Assembly (NCBI GenBank): GCA_041546305.1
Contig: JBFEWO010000084.1
Span: forward strand, 1 to 11,899
Direction of reading: 5' to 3'
DNA from: JBFEYJ01 sp041546305
GTDB taxonomy: Bacteria; Pseudomonadota; Gammaproteobacteria; Thiohalomonadales; Thiohalomonadaceae
Length of the DNA: 11,899 nucleotides
Made by a program: the position numbers and the translations under genes. Shown here piece by piece: positions 1 through 6,369 of the stretch (the stretch's first letter is position 1; each line of letters starts with the position of its first letter). The notes beneath the pieces are model-generated. The model had not been told where the DNA came from, did no database searches, and worked only from the letters and a program-made list of their open reading frames with translations.

Positions 1-223
1 ACGTTAAGGTAACATGAGGTCACAAGCGCAAACGTTACCGTCACTCATCTGCGTGCAACTGTAAGAATGTTTATCATGGGACAAATTTGGGACAGCGACA
101 GGGCGAATTTCTGTACTCCATCGGATAATCTCGGAAATTAGTGGAATACAATGAAGTCCCTAACTATCTGGAGTGAATAGAAAAACCAGTAGCTTCAATG
201 ATTTGCCGGTACCTCTGATGGGA
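1..223. mobile_element. Probable terminal part of an integrated element (non-coding end)
   Basis: No convincing protein gene is present in either direction; all frames are interrupted. The stretch ends exactly where a duplicated tRNA-Arg 3' segment begins at 224, which places it on the element side of an integration junction. Two copies of TGGGACA (77-83 and 88-94) lie 11 bp apart, the kind of phased short direct repeats that serve as arm-type binding sites of tyrosine integrases. A 6-bp inverted repeat (GGTAAC at 8-13, GTTACC at 34-39) is also present. That this is an island end is inference from the tRNA fragment; the integrase gene and the other end would lie outside the window. Confidence 0.5.
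77..94 (+). repeat. Paired TGGGACA direct repeats, possible integrase arm sites
   Basis: TGGGACA occurs at 77-83 and again at 88-94, an 11-bp spacing of about one helical turn, roughly 130 bp from the tRNA-derived junction. The repeats are seen directly; a role in integrase binding is inferred from position only. Confidence 0.35.
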
Positions 224-268
224 CTCCTAAGGGGAAGGTCAGAGGTTCGAATCCTCTTCGGGGCGCCA
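224..268 (+). repeat. 3' fragment of tRNA-Arg(CCT): attachment-site duplication (att)
   Basis: The segment carries an anticodon loop CTCCTAA (224-230, anticodon CCT at 226-228), the 3' anticodon strand GGGGA (231-235), variable loop AGGTC (236-240), a perfect T arm (AGAGG 241-245, TTCGAAT loop, CCTCT 253-257), the 3' acceptor strand TCGGGGC (258-264), discriminator G and an encoded CCA (266-268). The 5' half is absent: positions 219-223 (TGGGA) cannot pair with GGGGA, and no D arm or 5' acceptor strand is found upstream. Similarity therefore starts at the anticodon loop, a common crossover point for tyrosine integrases. It is not a functional tRNA. The intact tRNA-Arg would be expected at the far left end of the element. 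Confidence 0.75.
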
Positions 269-496
269 TCTAACCCAAATGTAGCTTTTTTTCCTCGCTC
301 ATTGAACACCCCCTTGCTGACTGGTACTTTGTGTGGCTACAGGCGCCGTTGGTTATGTCTGATGACTACCTCGTTAAATCCCTACTTTCCCTGATCTTCT
401 GTGCTAATGTGACCACTCGGTCATAAAATCGATTTCACCCTGTGGCAGATGCTGACATGTGGTAGAGTGATCCCTCACCATTTCTCTGTAGTTGTT
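269..496. other. Non-coding gap between att fragment and the YqiB-family gene
   Basis: I see no gene here. A T-rich run (about 284-292) follows the tRNA fragment but has no convincing hairpin before it. A short palindrome, TGACC-ACTC-GGTCA (410-423), sits 73 nt before the next gene and could be an operator or a weak hairpin. A TGG-TAGAGT extended -10-like element ends at 468 without a recognisable -35. All of these are weak. Confidence 0.4.
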
Positions 497-949
497 ATGA
501 GTCACACCATTACACACAGTTCACCGCTCAGCCCAATGTGGGTTTTCGAGGAGAACTACCGGCTGATGCAGCAGCTGCTTCCCGAGATGGAGGCAGGTGG
601 TGACCGTTATCGCCTCTCTGCTGATGACGGTGCCCATGCACTGGAAGTTCTTATTCTCGAACGTTGTCGCTACACCACTTTCATTGAGCTGACCAAGCCT
701 TTCTATCTGGATGGTATCTGGCTGCCTGATCTGAGCATGCAGTTACGTGTCTATCATGATGCTCAGGTAATTGAGGTGGTCAGCTATCAGGGCTGTCAGC
801 GTATCCCCGCACGCTACGAAGTGGACCAGGCTCCTCCTTTTCACAAGGATGAAAAGCGTCAGGTCAACCTGCTGCTACATGAACTGTTGAGGTACTGCCT
901 TCGCAATCGTTATCGTGAGGTTCGCCAGCCCGATTGCTCCAATGTCTGA
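497..949 (+). CDS. YqiB/DUF1249 family protein
   Basis: A 150-residue protein matching the DUF1249 (YqiB) family of gammaproteobacteria: residues 48-65 (LEVLILERCRYTTFIEL), the RVYHDA motif at 84-89, ARY at 105-107, and HKDEKRQVN followed by LLRYCLRN near the C-terminus all recall E. coli YqiB, which is about 140 residues. The family is small, presumably cytoplasmic, and its biochemical function is not established to my knowledge; in E. coli it lies with nudF, cpdA and parE, none of which is seen here. The frame is open from 449, but I prefer ATG 497; ATG 536 is also possible and fits the E. coli start better. No strong ribosome binding site precedes either. It is the first gene right of the tRNA-derived junction. 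Confidence 0.75.
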   Translation: MSHTITHSSPLSPMWVFEENYRLMQQLLPEMEAGGDRYRLSADDGAHALEVLILERCRYTTFIELTKPFYLDGIWLPDLSMQLRVYHDAQVIEVVSYQGCQRIPARYEVDQAPPFHKDEKRQVNLLLHELLRYCLRNRYREVRQPDCSNV

Positions 950-964
950 GCCAGTCATCATCCC

Positions 965-993
965 TTGACAGGGGCCAATCCAAACCATATAGT
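965..993 (+). promoter_or_regulatory. Sigma70 promoter of iscU (TTGACA-17-TATAGT)
   Basis: A perfect -35 TTGACA (965-970) is followed after exactly 17 nt by TATAGT (988-993), one base from the consensus -10. Transcription would start near 1000, giving a leader of about 80 nt before iscU. The -10 region lies inside an IscR-like operator, implying repression. Confidence 0.75.
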
Positions 994-1013
994 TGAGCAT
1001 AATAGTCAGGAAT
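989..1013 (+). promoter_or_regulatory. IscR type-1-like operator over the iscU promoter
   Basis: The 25-bp stretch reads ATAGTTGA at its left end and AGTCAGGAAT at its right end, around an A/T-rich centre (ATAAT at 999-1003). By my alignment it agrees with the published IscR type-1 consensus at about 22 of 25 positions; mismatches are at 997, 998 and 1011. IscR binds type-1 sites as a [2Fe-2S] dimer to repress isc genes when Fe-S supply is adequate. The site overlaps the -10 element and start region, the geometry expected for repression. The alignment was done by eye. Confidence 0.65.
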
Positions 1014-1081
1014 TAACCCGGTAATTATTGGTGTTTTCCTGAAAAATATGGCGGACGGTAGGTCCAATGAGGTAATTGAAT

Positions 1082-1465
1082 ATGGCATACAGCGACAAGG
1101 TGCTTGACCATTACGAAAATCCCCGCAATGTGGGGAATTTTGACAAGGATGATGAGCATGTCGGCACGGGTATGGTCGGTGCCCCTGCCTGCGGCGATGT
1201 AATGCGCCTGCAGATCAAGGTTAACGACGAGGGAATCATCGAGGATGCCCGTTTCAAGACCTACGGCTGCGGCTCGGCCATCGCTTCCAGTTCGTTGGTT
1301 ACCGAGTGGGTCAAAGGCAAGACACTGGATGAGGCCGCTGCCATCAAAAACAGTGATATTGCCGAAGAGTTAGCTCTTCCCCCGGTGAAGATCCACTGCT
1401 CGGTACTTGCCGAGGACGCTATCAAGGCGGCGATTACCGACTACCGCAGTAAAGGCAAGGCGTAA
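1082..1465 (+). CDS. iscU: Iron-sulfur cluster assembly scaffold IscU
   Basis: IscU is the cytoplasmic scaffold on which IscS-derived sulfur and iron form [2Fe-2S] and [4Fe-4S] clusters before HscA/HscB-assisted transfer. This 127-residue protein is nearly collinear with E. coli IscU: cluster ligands Cys37, Cys63 and Cys106, Asp39, His105, and the HscA-recognition motif LPPVK at 99-103. The ATG at 1082 matches the usual MAYS start and follows TGAGG (1068-1072) at good spacing; a TTG six bases earlier is possible but unlikely. Unusually, neither iscS/iscR upstream nor iscA, hscB, hscA or fdx downstream is present. The gene has its own IscR-like controlled promoter and terminator, so it is a single-gene unit. 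Partners must be elsewhere, or this is a second iscU copy. Confidence 0.96.
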   Translation: MAYSDKVLDHYENPRNVGNFDKDDEHVGTGMVGAPACGDVMRLQIKVNDEGIIEDARFKTYGCGSAIASSSLVTEWVKGKTLDEAAAIKNSDIAEELALPPVKIHCSVLAEDAIKAAITDYRSKGKA

Positions 1466-1476
1466 TAGCGCTTCAA

Positions 1477-1500
1477 GATGGTGCTGGTTGCAGCACCATC
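1477..1500 (+). other. Perfect 10-bp hairpin after iscU
   Basis: GATGGTGCTG (1477-1486) and CAGCACCATC (1491-1500) form a perfect 10-bp stem with a GTTG tetraloop, 11 nt after the iscU stop. No U tract follows, so it may be a 3' mRNA-stabilising structure or processing site rather than a terminator by itself. Confidence 0.55.
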
Positions 1501-1518
1501 GCTTGCCCAAGAGTATCC

Positions 1519-1543
1519 AGACCGGTTTATACTGGTCTTTTTC
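1519..1543 (+). terminator. Rho-independent terminator of iscU
   Basis: AGACCGG (1519-1525) pairs with CTGGTCT (1532-1538), including one G-T wobble, around the loop TTTATA, and runs into a five-T tract (1538-1542). It closes the single-gene iscU unit. Confidence 0.75.
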
Positions 1544-1572
1544 ATTGTCCTGCTGTGGCGGGTGAAAATTTC

Positions 1573-1581
1573 TGCCATAAT
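1573..1581 (+). promoter_or_regulatory. Possible extended -10 promoter for the permease operon
   Basis: TGCCATAAT (1573-1581) is an extended -10 element, TGn followed by CATAAT, about 33 nt before the preferred start of the next gene and just after the iscU terminator. No good -35 is seen, which is tolerated by extended -10 promoters. Weak evidence. Confidence 0.3.
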
Positions 1582-1614
1582 TTAAATGGGTATTCTGTTG
1601 TCTGGGTGAGCATC

Positions 1615-2280
1615 GTGAACTTTACCGCGGACCTCTTTCCTGAACATTTATACTGGCTGGCAGACCTGCTTTATGCGGTGCTGCTTGGCTGGGCCCTCTA
1701 TTCGGCTCCCTGGTATAAAATCAAAAACCGGGAGAATCTCCATGTATTTCTCGGTACGACAGTCGCCCTACTGCTGATCTGGTCCCTCAAAGCCGGGATT
1801 AAGCCGGGGATGAGTTTTCACCTGCTGGGTGCTACCTTGCTGATGCTGATGTTCGGCTGGCAGTTCGCCCTTTTCAGCCTCTCCCTGATTCTGTTCGGGC
1901 AATCCCTGTACGGTAATATTGAGTGGTTCGCCTTTTCCTTCAATGCCCTGGTGATGGTGGTGTTCCCGGTTCTCTTCAGTTTTGCGGTGTTTCGACTGTC
2001 GGTGCGTTTCCTGCCAAGACACTTCTTCATCTACACCCTGTTCAATGCTTACTTTTGTGCAGGCCTGACCATGGGTGTAACCATGTTACTGGTCAGTCTG
2101 CTCCTGGCCTGTTGCACCCACTACGATTTTGAGATGATCCGCGACAACTTTTTGATATTTTCTCCGATGATGATCTTCGCCGAGGGATTCTTTACCGGCA
2201 TGCTGGCAACCAGTATGGTACTGTTTCGCCCCGAGTGGATTGGCTCGTTTGATGATCGGCGTTATTTGAGTGGGAAATAG
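1615..2280 (+). CDS. CbiM-like (COG3235) integral membrane protein, putative ECF-type transporter permease
   Basis: A very hydrophobic protein of 221 residues with about six membrane segments. It resembles the proteobacterial COG3235 group that databases call energy-coupling factor ABC transporter permease: an N-terminal W-x-x-D-L-L stretch followed by GWAL and a conserved W in APW, the PGMSFHLLG motif after the second span, and a C-terminal FFTGM segment ending RPEW...RRYLS. CbiM relatives are substrate-binding membrane subunits for cobalt or nickel uptake, but the metal-binding MHIPEG N-terminus of true CbiM is absent, so the substrate is unknown. I chose GTG 1615, which has GGTGAG just upstream; GTG 1606 and a start at 1555 are alternatives. 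No ATPase or T-component gene is nearby. The hydrolase gene follows after 4 nt. Confidence 0.7.
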   Translation: MNFTADLFPEHLYWLADLLYAVLLGWALYSAPWYKIKNRENLHVFLGTTVALLLIWSLKAGIKPGMSFHLLGATLLMLMFGWQFALFSLSLILFGQSLYGNIEWFAFSFNALVMVVFPVLFSFAVFRLSVRFLPRHFFIYTLFNAYFCAGLTMGVTMLLVSLLLACCTHYDFEMIRDNFLIFSPMMIFAEGFFTGMLATSMVLFRPEWIGSFDDRRYLSGK

Positions 2281-2284
2281 CACC

Positions 2285-3154
2285 ATGCCAGGGGGGGCAG
2301 AAGGTAGAAGAGCGAGGGATACTTTCCTGCAGGCTGGACCGTTGCGGCTTGCCGCACGGGTGTGGGGGGGCGCGGGTGAGAGACCTGTACTTGCCATCCA
2401 TGGCTGGCTGGACAACGCCGCCTCTTTTGATGCCCTTGGGGCAAATATGAAAGGGTTTCAGCTGGTGGCATTGGAGTTGGCTGGCCACGGCCACTCGCAA
2501 CACCGCCCTTCTGGTAGTGCTTACCATTTTGTCGACAATATCCCCGACGTCCTGGCTGCCGCCGACGCACTCGGCTGGGAACGCTTTACCCTGCTGGGCC
2601 ACTCAATGGGGGCGGCTGTGGCCTGTGTGACCGCAGCGGCGATGCCGGAGCGTATCGAGCAGCTACTGCTTGTTGAGGGGCTGGGGCCGATAAGCGGCAA
2701 TCCACGCTCAGAGCCGGAACGACTGCAACGTTATCTGCGTCAGCATCGATCCCAGGGGAAGCGCCGTAACCGTTGTTATTCTTCCCTGGAGGAGGCGGCA
2801 GTGCGGCGGGCCAGTAACGGAGACCTTTCCCTGGAGCTGGCGCTGCATTTAACCGAACGGGGCACAGAGGCCGTGACGAGAGGCTTTCGCTGGCGCCATG
2901 ATCCTCGTTTGACCTTTACCTCGCCTCATTACTACACCGAAGAACAAGTGCTGGCGCTGCTGGGGACCGTCAAGGTGCCAGCAGGACTGGTTCTGGCCGA
3001 ACAGGGATTGTTACTCTCGCGCTCGACCACAACGGCAAGGTGTGCTTCAGTCCAGGGGCTTGAGGTGGTTCGCCTCCCAGGTGGTCATCACTTGCATATG
3101 GAGGATGCCGAAGCGGTGGCAAAGGCACTTTGCGGTTTTATGCAAAGCAGGTGA
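2285..3154 (+). CDS. Alpha/beta hydrolase fold protein (MEST/SERHL-like)
   Basis: A 289-residue alpha/beta hydrolase, normal length for the family. Visible features are an oxyanion-hole HGW motif (39-41) with LDNAASFD after it, as in the SERHL/MEST group; ELAGHGHS (64-71); the nucleophile elbow GHSMG with Ser107; and a C-terminal GGHHLHME (266-273) carrying the likely catalytic His (268 or 269). The acidic residue is not certain: no classic GxxD follows the late strand; Glu239 in VLAEQGLL or Glu131 in LLVEGLG could serve. It is probably a cytoplasmic esterase or lipase-like enzyme of unknown substrate; no signal peptide is seen. ATG 2285 lies 4 nt after the permease stop, suggesting a shared transcript and coupled translation; a GTG at 2270 would overlap the permease. 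Confidence 0.85.
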   Translation: MPGGAEGRRARDTFLQAGPLRLAARVWGGAGERPVLAIHGWLDNAASFDALGANMKGFQLVALELAGHGHSQHRPSGSAYHFVDNIPDVLAAADALGWERFTLLGHSMGAAVACVTAAAMPERIEQLLLVEGLGPISGNPRSEPERLQRYLRQHRSQGKRRNRCYSSLEEAAVRRASNGDLSLELALHLTERGTEAVTRGFRWRHDPRLTFTSPHYYTEEQVLALLGTVKVPAGLVLAEQGLLLSRSTTTARCASVQGLEVVRLPGGHHLHMEDAEAVAKALCGFMQSR

Positions 3155-3168
3155 GAAGGGAACAGCGG

Positions 3169-3246
3169 ATGATATTCATCGAATTATTCATATTGGTGCT
3201 GGTTGTAGCCCTGGTGGTCTTTTTCATTCGGCCCCCCAAATGTTGA
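3169..3246 (+). CDS. Candidate 25-residue single-span membrane peptide
   Basis: A short frame with ATG 3169 and TGA 3244-3246 encodes a peptide that starts MIFIELFILVLVV, continues hydrophobic through ALVVFFI, and ends RPPKC. That is one complete membrane span with a short positive tail, the layout of bacterial small membrane proteins. AGAAGGGA precedes the ATG at suitable spacing, and the hydrolase stop is only 14 nt upstream, so it could be the last gene of the permease-hydrolase operon. I do not recognise a family. A chance hydrophobic reading frame cannot be excluded without comparison to relatives. Confidence 0.4.
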   Translation: MIFIELFILVLVVALVVFFIRPPKC

Positions 3247-3260
3247 GCCTTTCGGTCCGC

Positions 3261-5372
3261 TCAGCAGAGACTGGATGGCGCACAGCTGGTGCTTATACAG
3301 CGGCAGCTGTTCCTGGCTAAGATAAGGTAGGCCTGGTAGCGGTCTCGGATCTCACGGACGTAATTGACAGGTTCATAGCCGCGAACATAGCCGTGCCTGG
3401 CGCGCTTGGCATACTCCCTGTTTGATAATAACAGCATCGCCTTCTCGACATTGTCAAACCACTGATTAGGATCTAGCCCCAACTGACGGGCCAAACGGCG
3501 CGCATCGATCACATGACCAATCCCGGCGTTATAGGAGGCCAGCGCAAACCAGGTTCTATCGGCGACGGCTAATTCCGGTTCAAATTGGCGCAGCAGTCCG
3601 TGCAGATACTTGACTCCGGCATGCAGGCCGGTTTCCGTGTGGTGTAAATCCTCCAGCCCCAGCTCCATCGCGGTGCGCGGCATGACCTGCATTAGTCCCA
3701 TCGCCCCCATCCATGATTTTGCGTTAGGATCAAAGCGGCTCTCCTGATATATCTGTGATACCAGCAGTCTCCAGTCCAGGCCGTATTCCTTTGCATATTT
3801 CTTCACCATCCCGTCGTAAGGAGAGAGGCGTGGGGCATTGATGGTGTCGTTTTGCATGGCGACCTTGTAGAAATTCCGTTTAGGATTCTTGAAATACTTT
3901 TTATAGGTAACGTTGTAGAACAGGCCACGATACTCCTTTTTGAAAAAATCATTGACCGCTTGCAACAGGTGCGGATTTTTCTCACGCACAAGCCAGCCCT
4001 GTTGTTGTGGGGCATCAAGTGGAAAAGCCGCTTTGATACCATTCCGCCAGGTCAGTTCAAGATCGAGTAAGTGACTGTCAGCTGCGGTGAGGTCATATCG
4101 ACCGGAGGTGACACCCTCGATGAGATCGGTGTCCTCCAGTGCCTCCGGAGCTGGGCGAAGAGTGAGATCGATGCCCCGGGACTTGAGCTTCTCCAGCCTT
4201 TTCCAATAGGAGCTGCTCCGGCGTACCACCACTGTTCGACCGGCCAGAGATTCGGGATGCTCCAGCCCCTCCTCATGACTACGGCTGACTAGTATCTCCG
4301 AGGCTTGGTTATAGGGACGGCTAAAACGTACGCCTTGATTTTCAAGGGTATCCTGGATAATTATCGAGGCGGCGATGATGTCCCCCTTACCCTGTTTCAG
4401 CCACGGCAGCAGCAAGTCTCTGCTTGGCGGAACTACCATCTCCAGGCGTAAACCGTGTTGCTCGGCGAAGTGCCTCGCTAGCTCATACTCAAAGCCCAAG
4501 AATTCGCCACGCCAGAGAAAATAGGTGGTTGCGCTATTGCGTGTAAGAACGCGTAGCACACCGCGCTTTTTGATGGCCTCCAGATCGTCTACAGCAACGA
4601 GCGGTTCCTGGGAGCCCAAATGGTGCTGCCCCAGAAAATCGTTCAATCGGCTCAGCAGTCCCGGTTTGTCAGGGCTAATCCCCCAGGCGATGCCCCGTAC
4701 GCTGCCGAGATCAAAAGCCATCTCCAGGTTGTCGCGGAATTGGCTGACGAGTTGAAACAGGTTGTTGTCTGCAATGGCCAGGTCATAGACGCCTTCGGCA
4801 ACGCCGATAAGGATCGCTTCGTTGGAGACGGACTCATCCACGAATTGGATTTCGAAACGCAGTTGGTTGCGCCGGGAAAGTAGTTCCTGCAGGGTTTCGG
4901 CATAGGGGCTCGAGGCGTGGACTGCGATCCTTCGGCCACCAAGCTCGTGCGTTCCACGCGGAGCCTCACCTCGGCGCGCGATGATTTGCTCACTGATATA
5001 GGTGATTGGGGTGGTAAACTGGATCAGCGCCTTGCGTGAGGAGCTGATGGTCAGTTTATCAACGATAATGTCTCCATCGCCTGCAAGCAGGCGGGGGATT
5101 AGCTGGTCATACCGGTCTACGTAGACATACTCCGACTCCATCCCGATACTGGCGGCAAAACTTTCGACAAGTTGTAGTTCCTCCGACATCGGGTTGATGC
5201 CTGTAGGCAGTACTCCCCAGACCTGACTAGGGCGCAGGATGCGCAGTTTTTCTGGACTCGCTTTCTTGTTCTGCTGGTGGCTTAAGTCAGGCACGAACTG
5301 GCCTAGTTGATCGCAGCCTCCCAGCAGAATGCCGAACAGCAGGGGGAGTAGGCGGTAAAATTTCTGTATCAT
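3261..5372 (-). CDS. MltF-like membrane-bound lytic transglycosylase with two SBP3 domains
   Basis: A 703-residue lipoprotein that should cleave peptidoglycan between MurNAc and GlcNAc in the periplasm. The chosen start (5372) gives a clean lipoprotein signal, MIQKFYRLLP then LLFGILLGGC with lipidated Cys20; the frame is open upstream to 5480, but that would bury the signal. Two tandem family-3 solute-binding domains follow, about residues 43-250 and 272-480; each has a GDI-I motif after the first half (GDGDIIVDKLTIS; GKGDIIAASIIIQ). The SLT domain runs from about 515 and contains the catalytic Glu544 in YQESRFDP, then GAMGLMQVMP and ASYNAGIGH. E. coli MltF has one binding domain and about 518 residues, so a domain is added. 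The extra domain may sense a muropeptide or amino acid; that is inference. It is convergent with the hydrolase operon and divergent from ubiA. Confidence 0.9.
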   Translation of the reverse strand: MIQKFYRLLPLLFGILLGGCDQLGQFVPDLSHQQNKKASPEKLRILRPSQVWGVLPTGINPMSEELQLVESFAASIGMESEYVYVDRYDQLIPRLLAGDGDIIVDKLTISSSRKALIQFTTPITYISEQIIARRGEAPRGTHELGGRRIAVHASSPYAETLQELLSRRNQLRFEIQFVDESVSNEAILIGVAEGVYDLAIADNNLFQLVSQFRDNLEMAFDLGSVRGIAWGISPDKPGLLSRLNDFLGQHHLGSQEPLVAVDDLEAIKKRGVLRVLTRNSATTYFLWRGEFLGFEYELARHFAEQHGLRLEMVVPPSRDLLLPWLKQGKGDIIAASIIIQDTLENQGVRFSRPYNQASEILVSRSHEEGLEHPESLAGRTVVVRRSSSYWKRLEKLKSRGIDLTLRPAPEALEDTDLIEGVTSGRYDLTAADSHLLDLELTWRNGIKAAFPLDAPQQQGWLVREKNPHLLQAVNDFFKKEYRGLFYNVTYKKYFKNPKRNFYKVAMQNDTINAPRLSPYDGMVKKYAKEYGLDWRLLVSQIYQESRFDPNAKSWMGAMGLMQVMPRTAMELGLEDLHHTETGLHAGVKYLHGLLRQFEPELAVADRTWFALASYNAGIGHVIDARRLARQLGLDPNQWFDNVEKAMLLLSNREYAKRARHGYVRGYEPVNYVREIRDRYQAYLILARNSCRCISTSCAPSSLC

Positions 5373-5496
5373 CTCGCCATTGCAGTGATTTCCAATCTCT
5401 ATCGAAACCATAGAACAAGATTGGCCTGCCAACCTCTCCCGTGAGAATCTGTGACAAAATCGGTACACTTTGCCGTTCACCTAGCGATGCAATGCC
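5373..5496. promoter_or_regulatory. Divergent intergenic region between the mltF-like gene and ubiA
   Basis: These 124 bp must hold the promoters of both divergent units. The best -10-like hexamer for ubiA is TACACT (5464-5469), with no good -35 at the expected distance; nothing clear is seen on the opposite strand. Neither gene has a strong Shine-Dalgarno sequence. Confidence 0.3.
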
Positions 5497-6369
5497 ATGA
5501 CAGCACTGAGCCTAAAACAACGACTTACCGAATATCTCCTGCTGACCCGCCTGGACCGCCCTATTGGCATTTACCTGGTGCTATGGCCCACCTTATGGGG
5601 GCTGTGGATCGCGGCTGAGGGGTGGCCCCAGCCGCTGATATTGATGGTGTTCCTGCTGGGCACAGTGTTAATGCGGTCGGCCGGCTGTGCCATTAATGAC
5701 TTCGCCGATCGTCACTTTGACCCGCACGTAAGCCGTACCGAGCAGCGACCGCTGGCCCGTGGGGCGATCAAACCTGTTGAGGCGGTGGGGGTATTTGTGG
5801 TGCTGAGCCTGATAGCACTGCTACTGGTGCTGCAACTCAACACCCTGACCCTTCTGCTAGCCATCCCGGCAGCCTTCCTGGCGGCCAGCTATCCCTTCAT
5901 GAAGCGTATTACCCACCTGCCACAGGCCTACCTTGGTGTCGCTTTTGGATGGGGGATTCCGATGGCCTTTGCGGCGCAAACTGGCGAGGTACCGGCCAAT
6001 GCCTGGTTATTTTTTGTTGCCAATATCTTCTGGGCACTCGCCTACGACACCATGTATGCCATCTGCGATAGGGAGGACGACCTCAAGATCGGCGTGAAGT
6101 CGGCGGCGATTCTGATGGGGCGGTTTGACCGCCTGGGCATCGGGCTGATGCAGTTGCTGACGCTGGGCTTGCTGGTTGGTGGAGGGATCGCTTTCGGTCT
6201 GGGCTGGCCCTACATGTTGGGGCTGGTTGCAGCGAGCGGTTTTGCGATCTATCAGCAATACCTGATCCGGGATCGCGATCCCAAGCGCAGTTTCCAGGCG
6301 TTTCTTAATAACCATTACTTCGGCATGGCGGTGTTCGCCGGCATTGCCCTCGCCTATGGTCTGCGCTGA
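5497..6369 (+). CDS. ubiA: 4-hydroxybenzoate polyprenyltransferase UbiA
   Basis: UbiA transfers a polyprenyl chain to 4-hydroxybenzoate in the inner membrane, the step that commits the ring to ubiquinone biosynthesis. The 290-residue length is standard. Visible family features are LLxRLDRPIG (16-24), the first aspartate-rich Mg-diphosphate motif NDFADRHFD (67-75), TEQRPLARG (81-89), and the second aspartate-rich motif from DTMYAICD to DD (Asp184, Asp191, Asp194, Asp195), with about eight or nine membrane segments. ATG 5497 gives the normal N-terminus; the ribosome binding site is weak. ubiC, often the neighbour in enterics, is not here. The stop codon overlaps the bioA start (TGATG, 6367-6371), so the two are probably translationally coupled. 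Confidence 0.96.
   Translation: MTALSLKQRLTEYLLLTRLDRPIGIYLVLWPTLWGLWIAAEGWPQPLILMVFLLGTVLMRSAGCAINDFADRHFDPHVSRTEQRPLARGAIKPVEAVGVFVVLSLIALLLVLQLNTLTLLLAIPAAFLAASYPFMKRITHLPQAYLGVAFGWGIPMAFAAQTGEVPANAWLFFVANIFWALAYDTMYAICDREDDLKIGVKSAAILMGRFDRLGIGLMQLLTLGLLVGGGIAFGLGWPYMLGLVAASGFAIYQQYLIRDRDPKRSFQAFLNNHYFGMAVFAGIALAYGLR

Noticed and set aside
173..394. Open frame with a plausible length at the left edge, 73 codons
   Set aside because: It reads through the tRNA-Arg fragment (SEVRILFGAP is translated tRNA) and has no family or codon signature; it is a by-product of the att sequence.
443..463. TGGCA…TGTGGT considered as a sigma54 promoter before the YqiB-family gene
   Set aside because: The -24/-12 elements do not match: the GC of the -12 box and the spacing are wrong.
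1048..1107. Short frame MADGRSNEVIEYG overlapping the iscU start, considered as a leader peptide
   Set aside because: No Shine-Dalgarno precedes it and no regulatory codon run is seen; iscU has its own good ribosome binding site.
3155..3260. Search for a terminator between the convergent hydrolase and mltF-like genes
   Set aside because: No convincing hairpin with a U tract on either strand.
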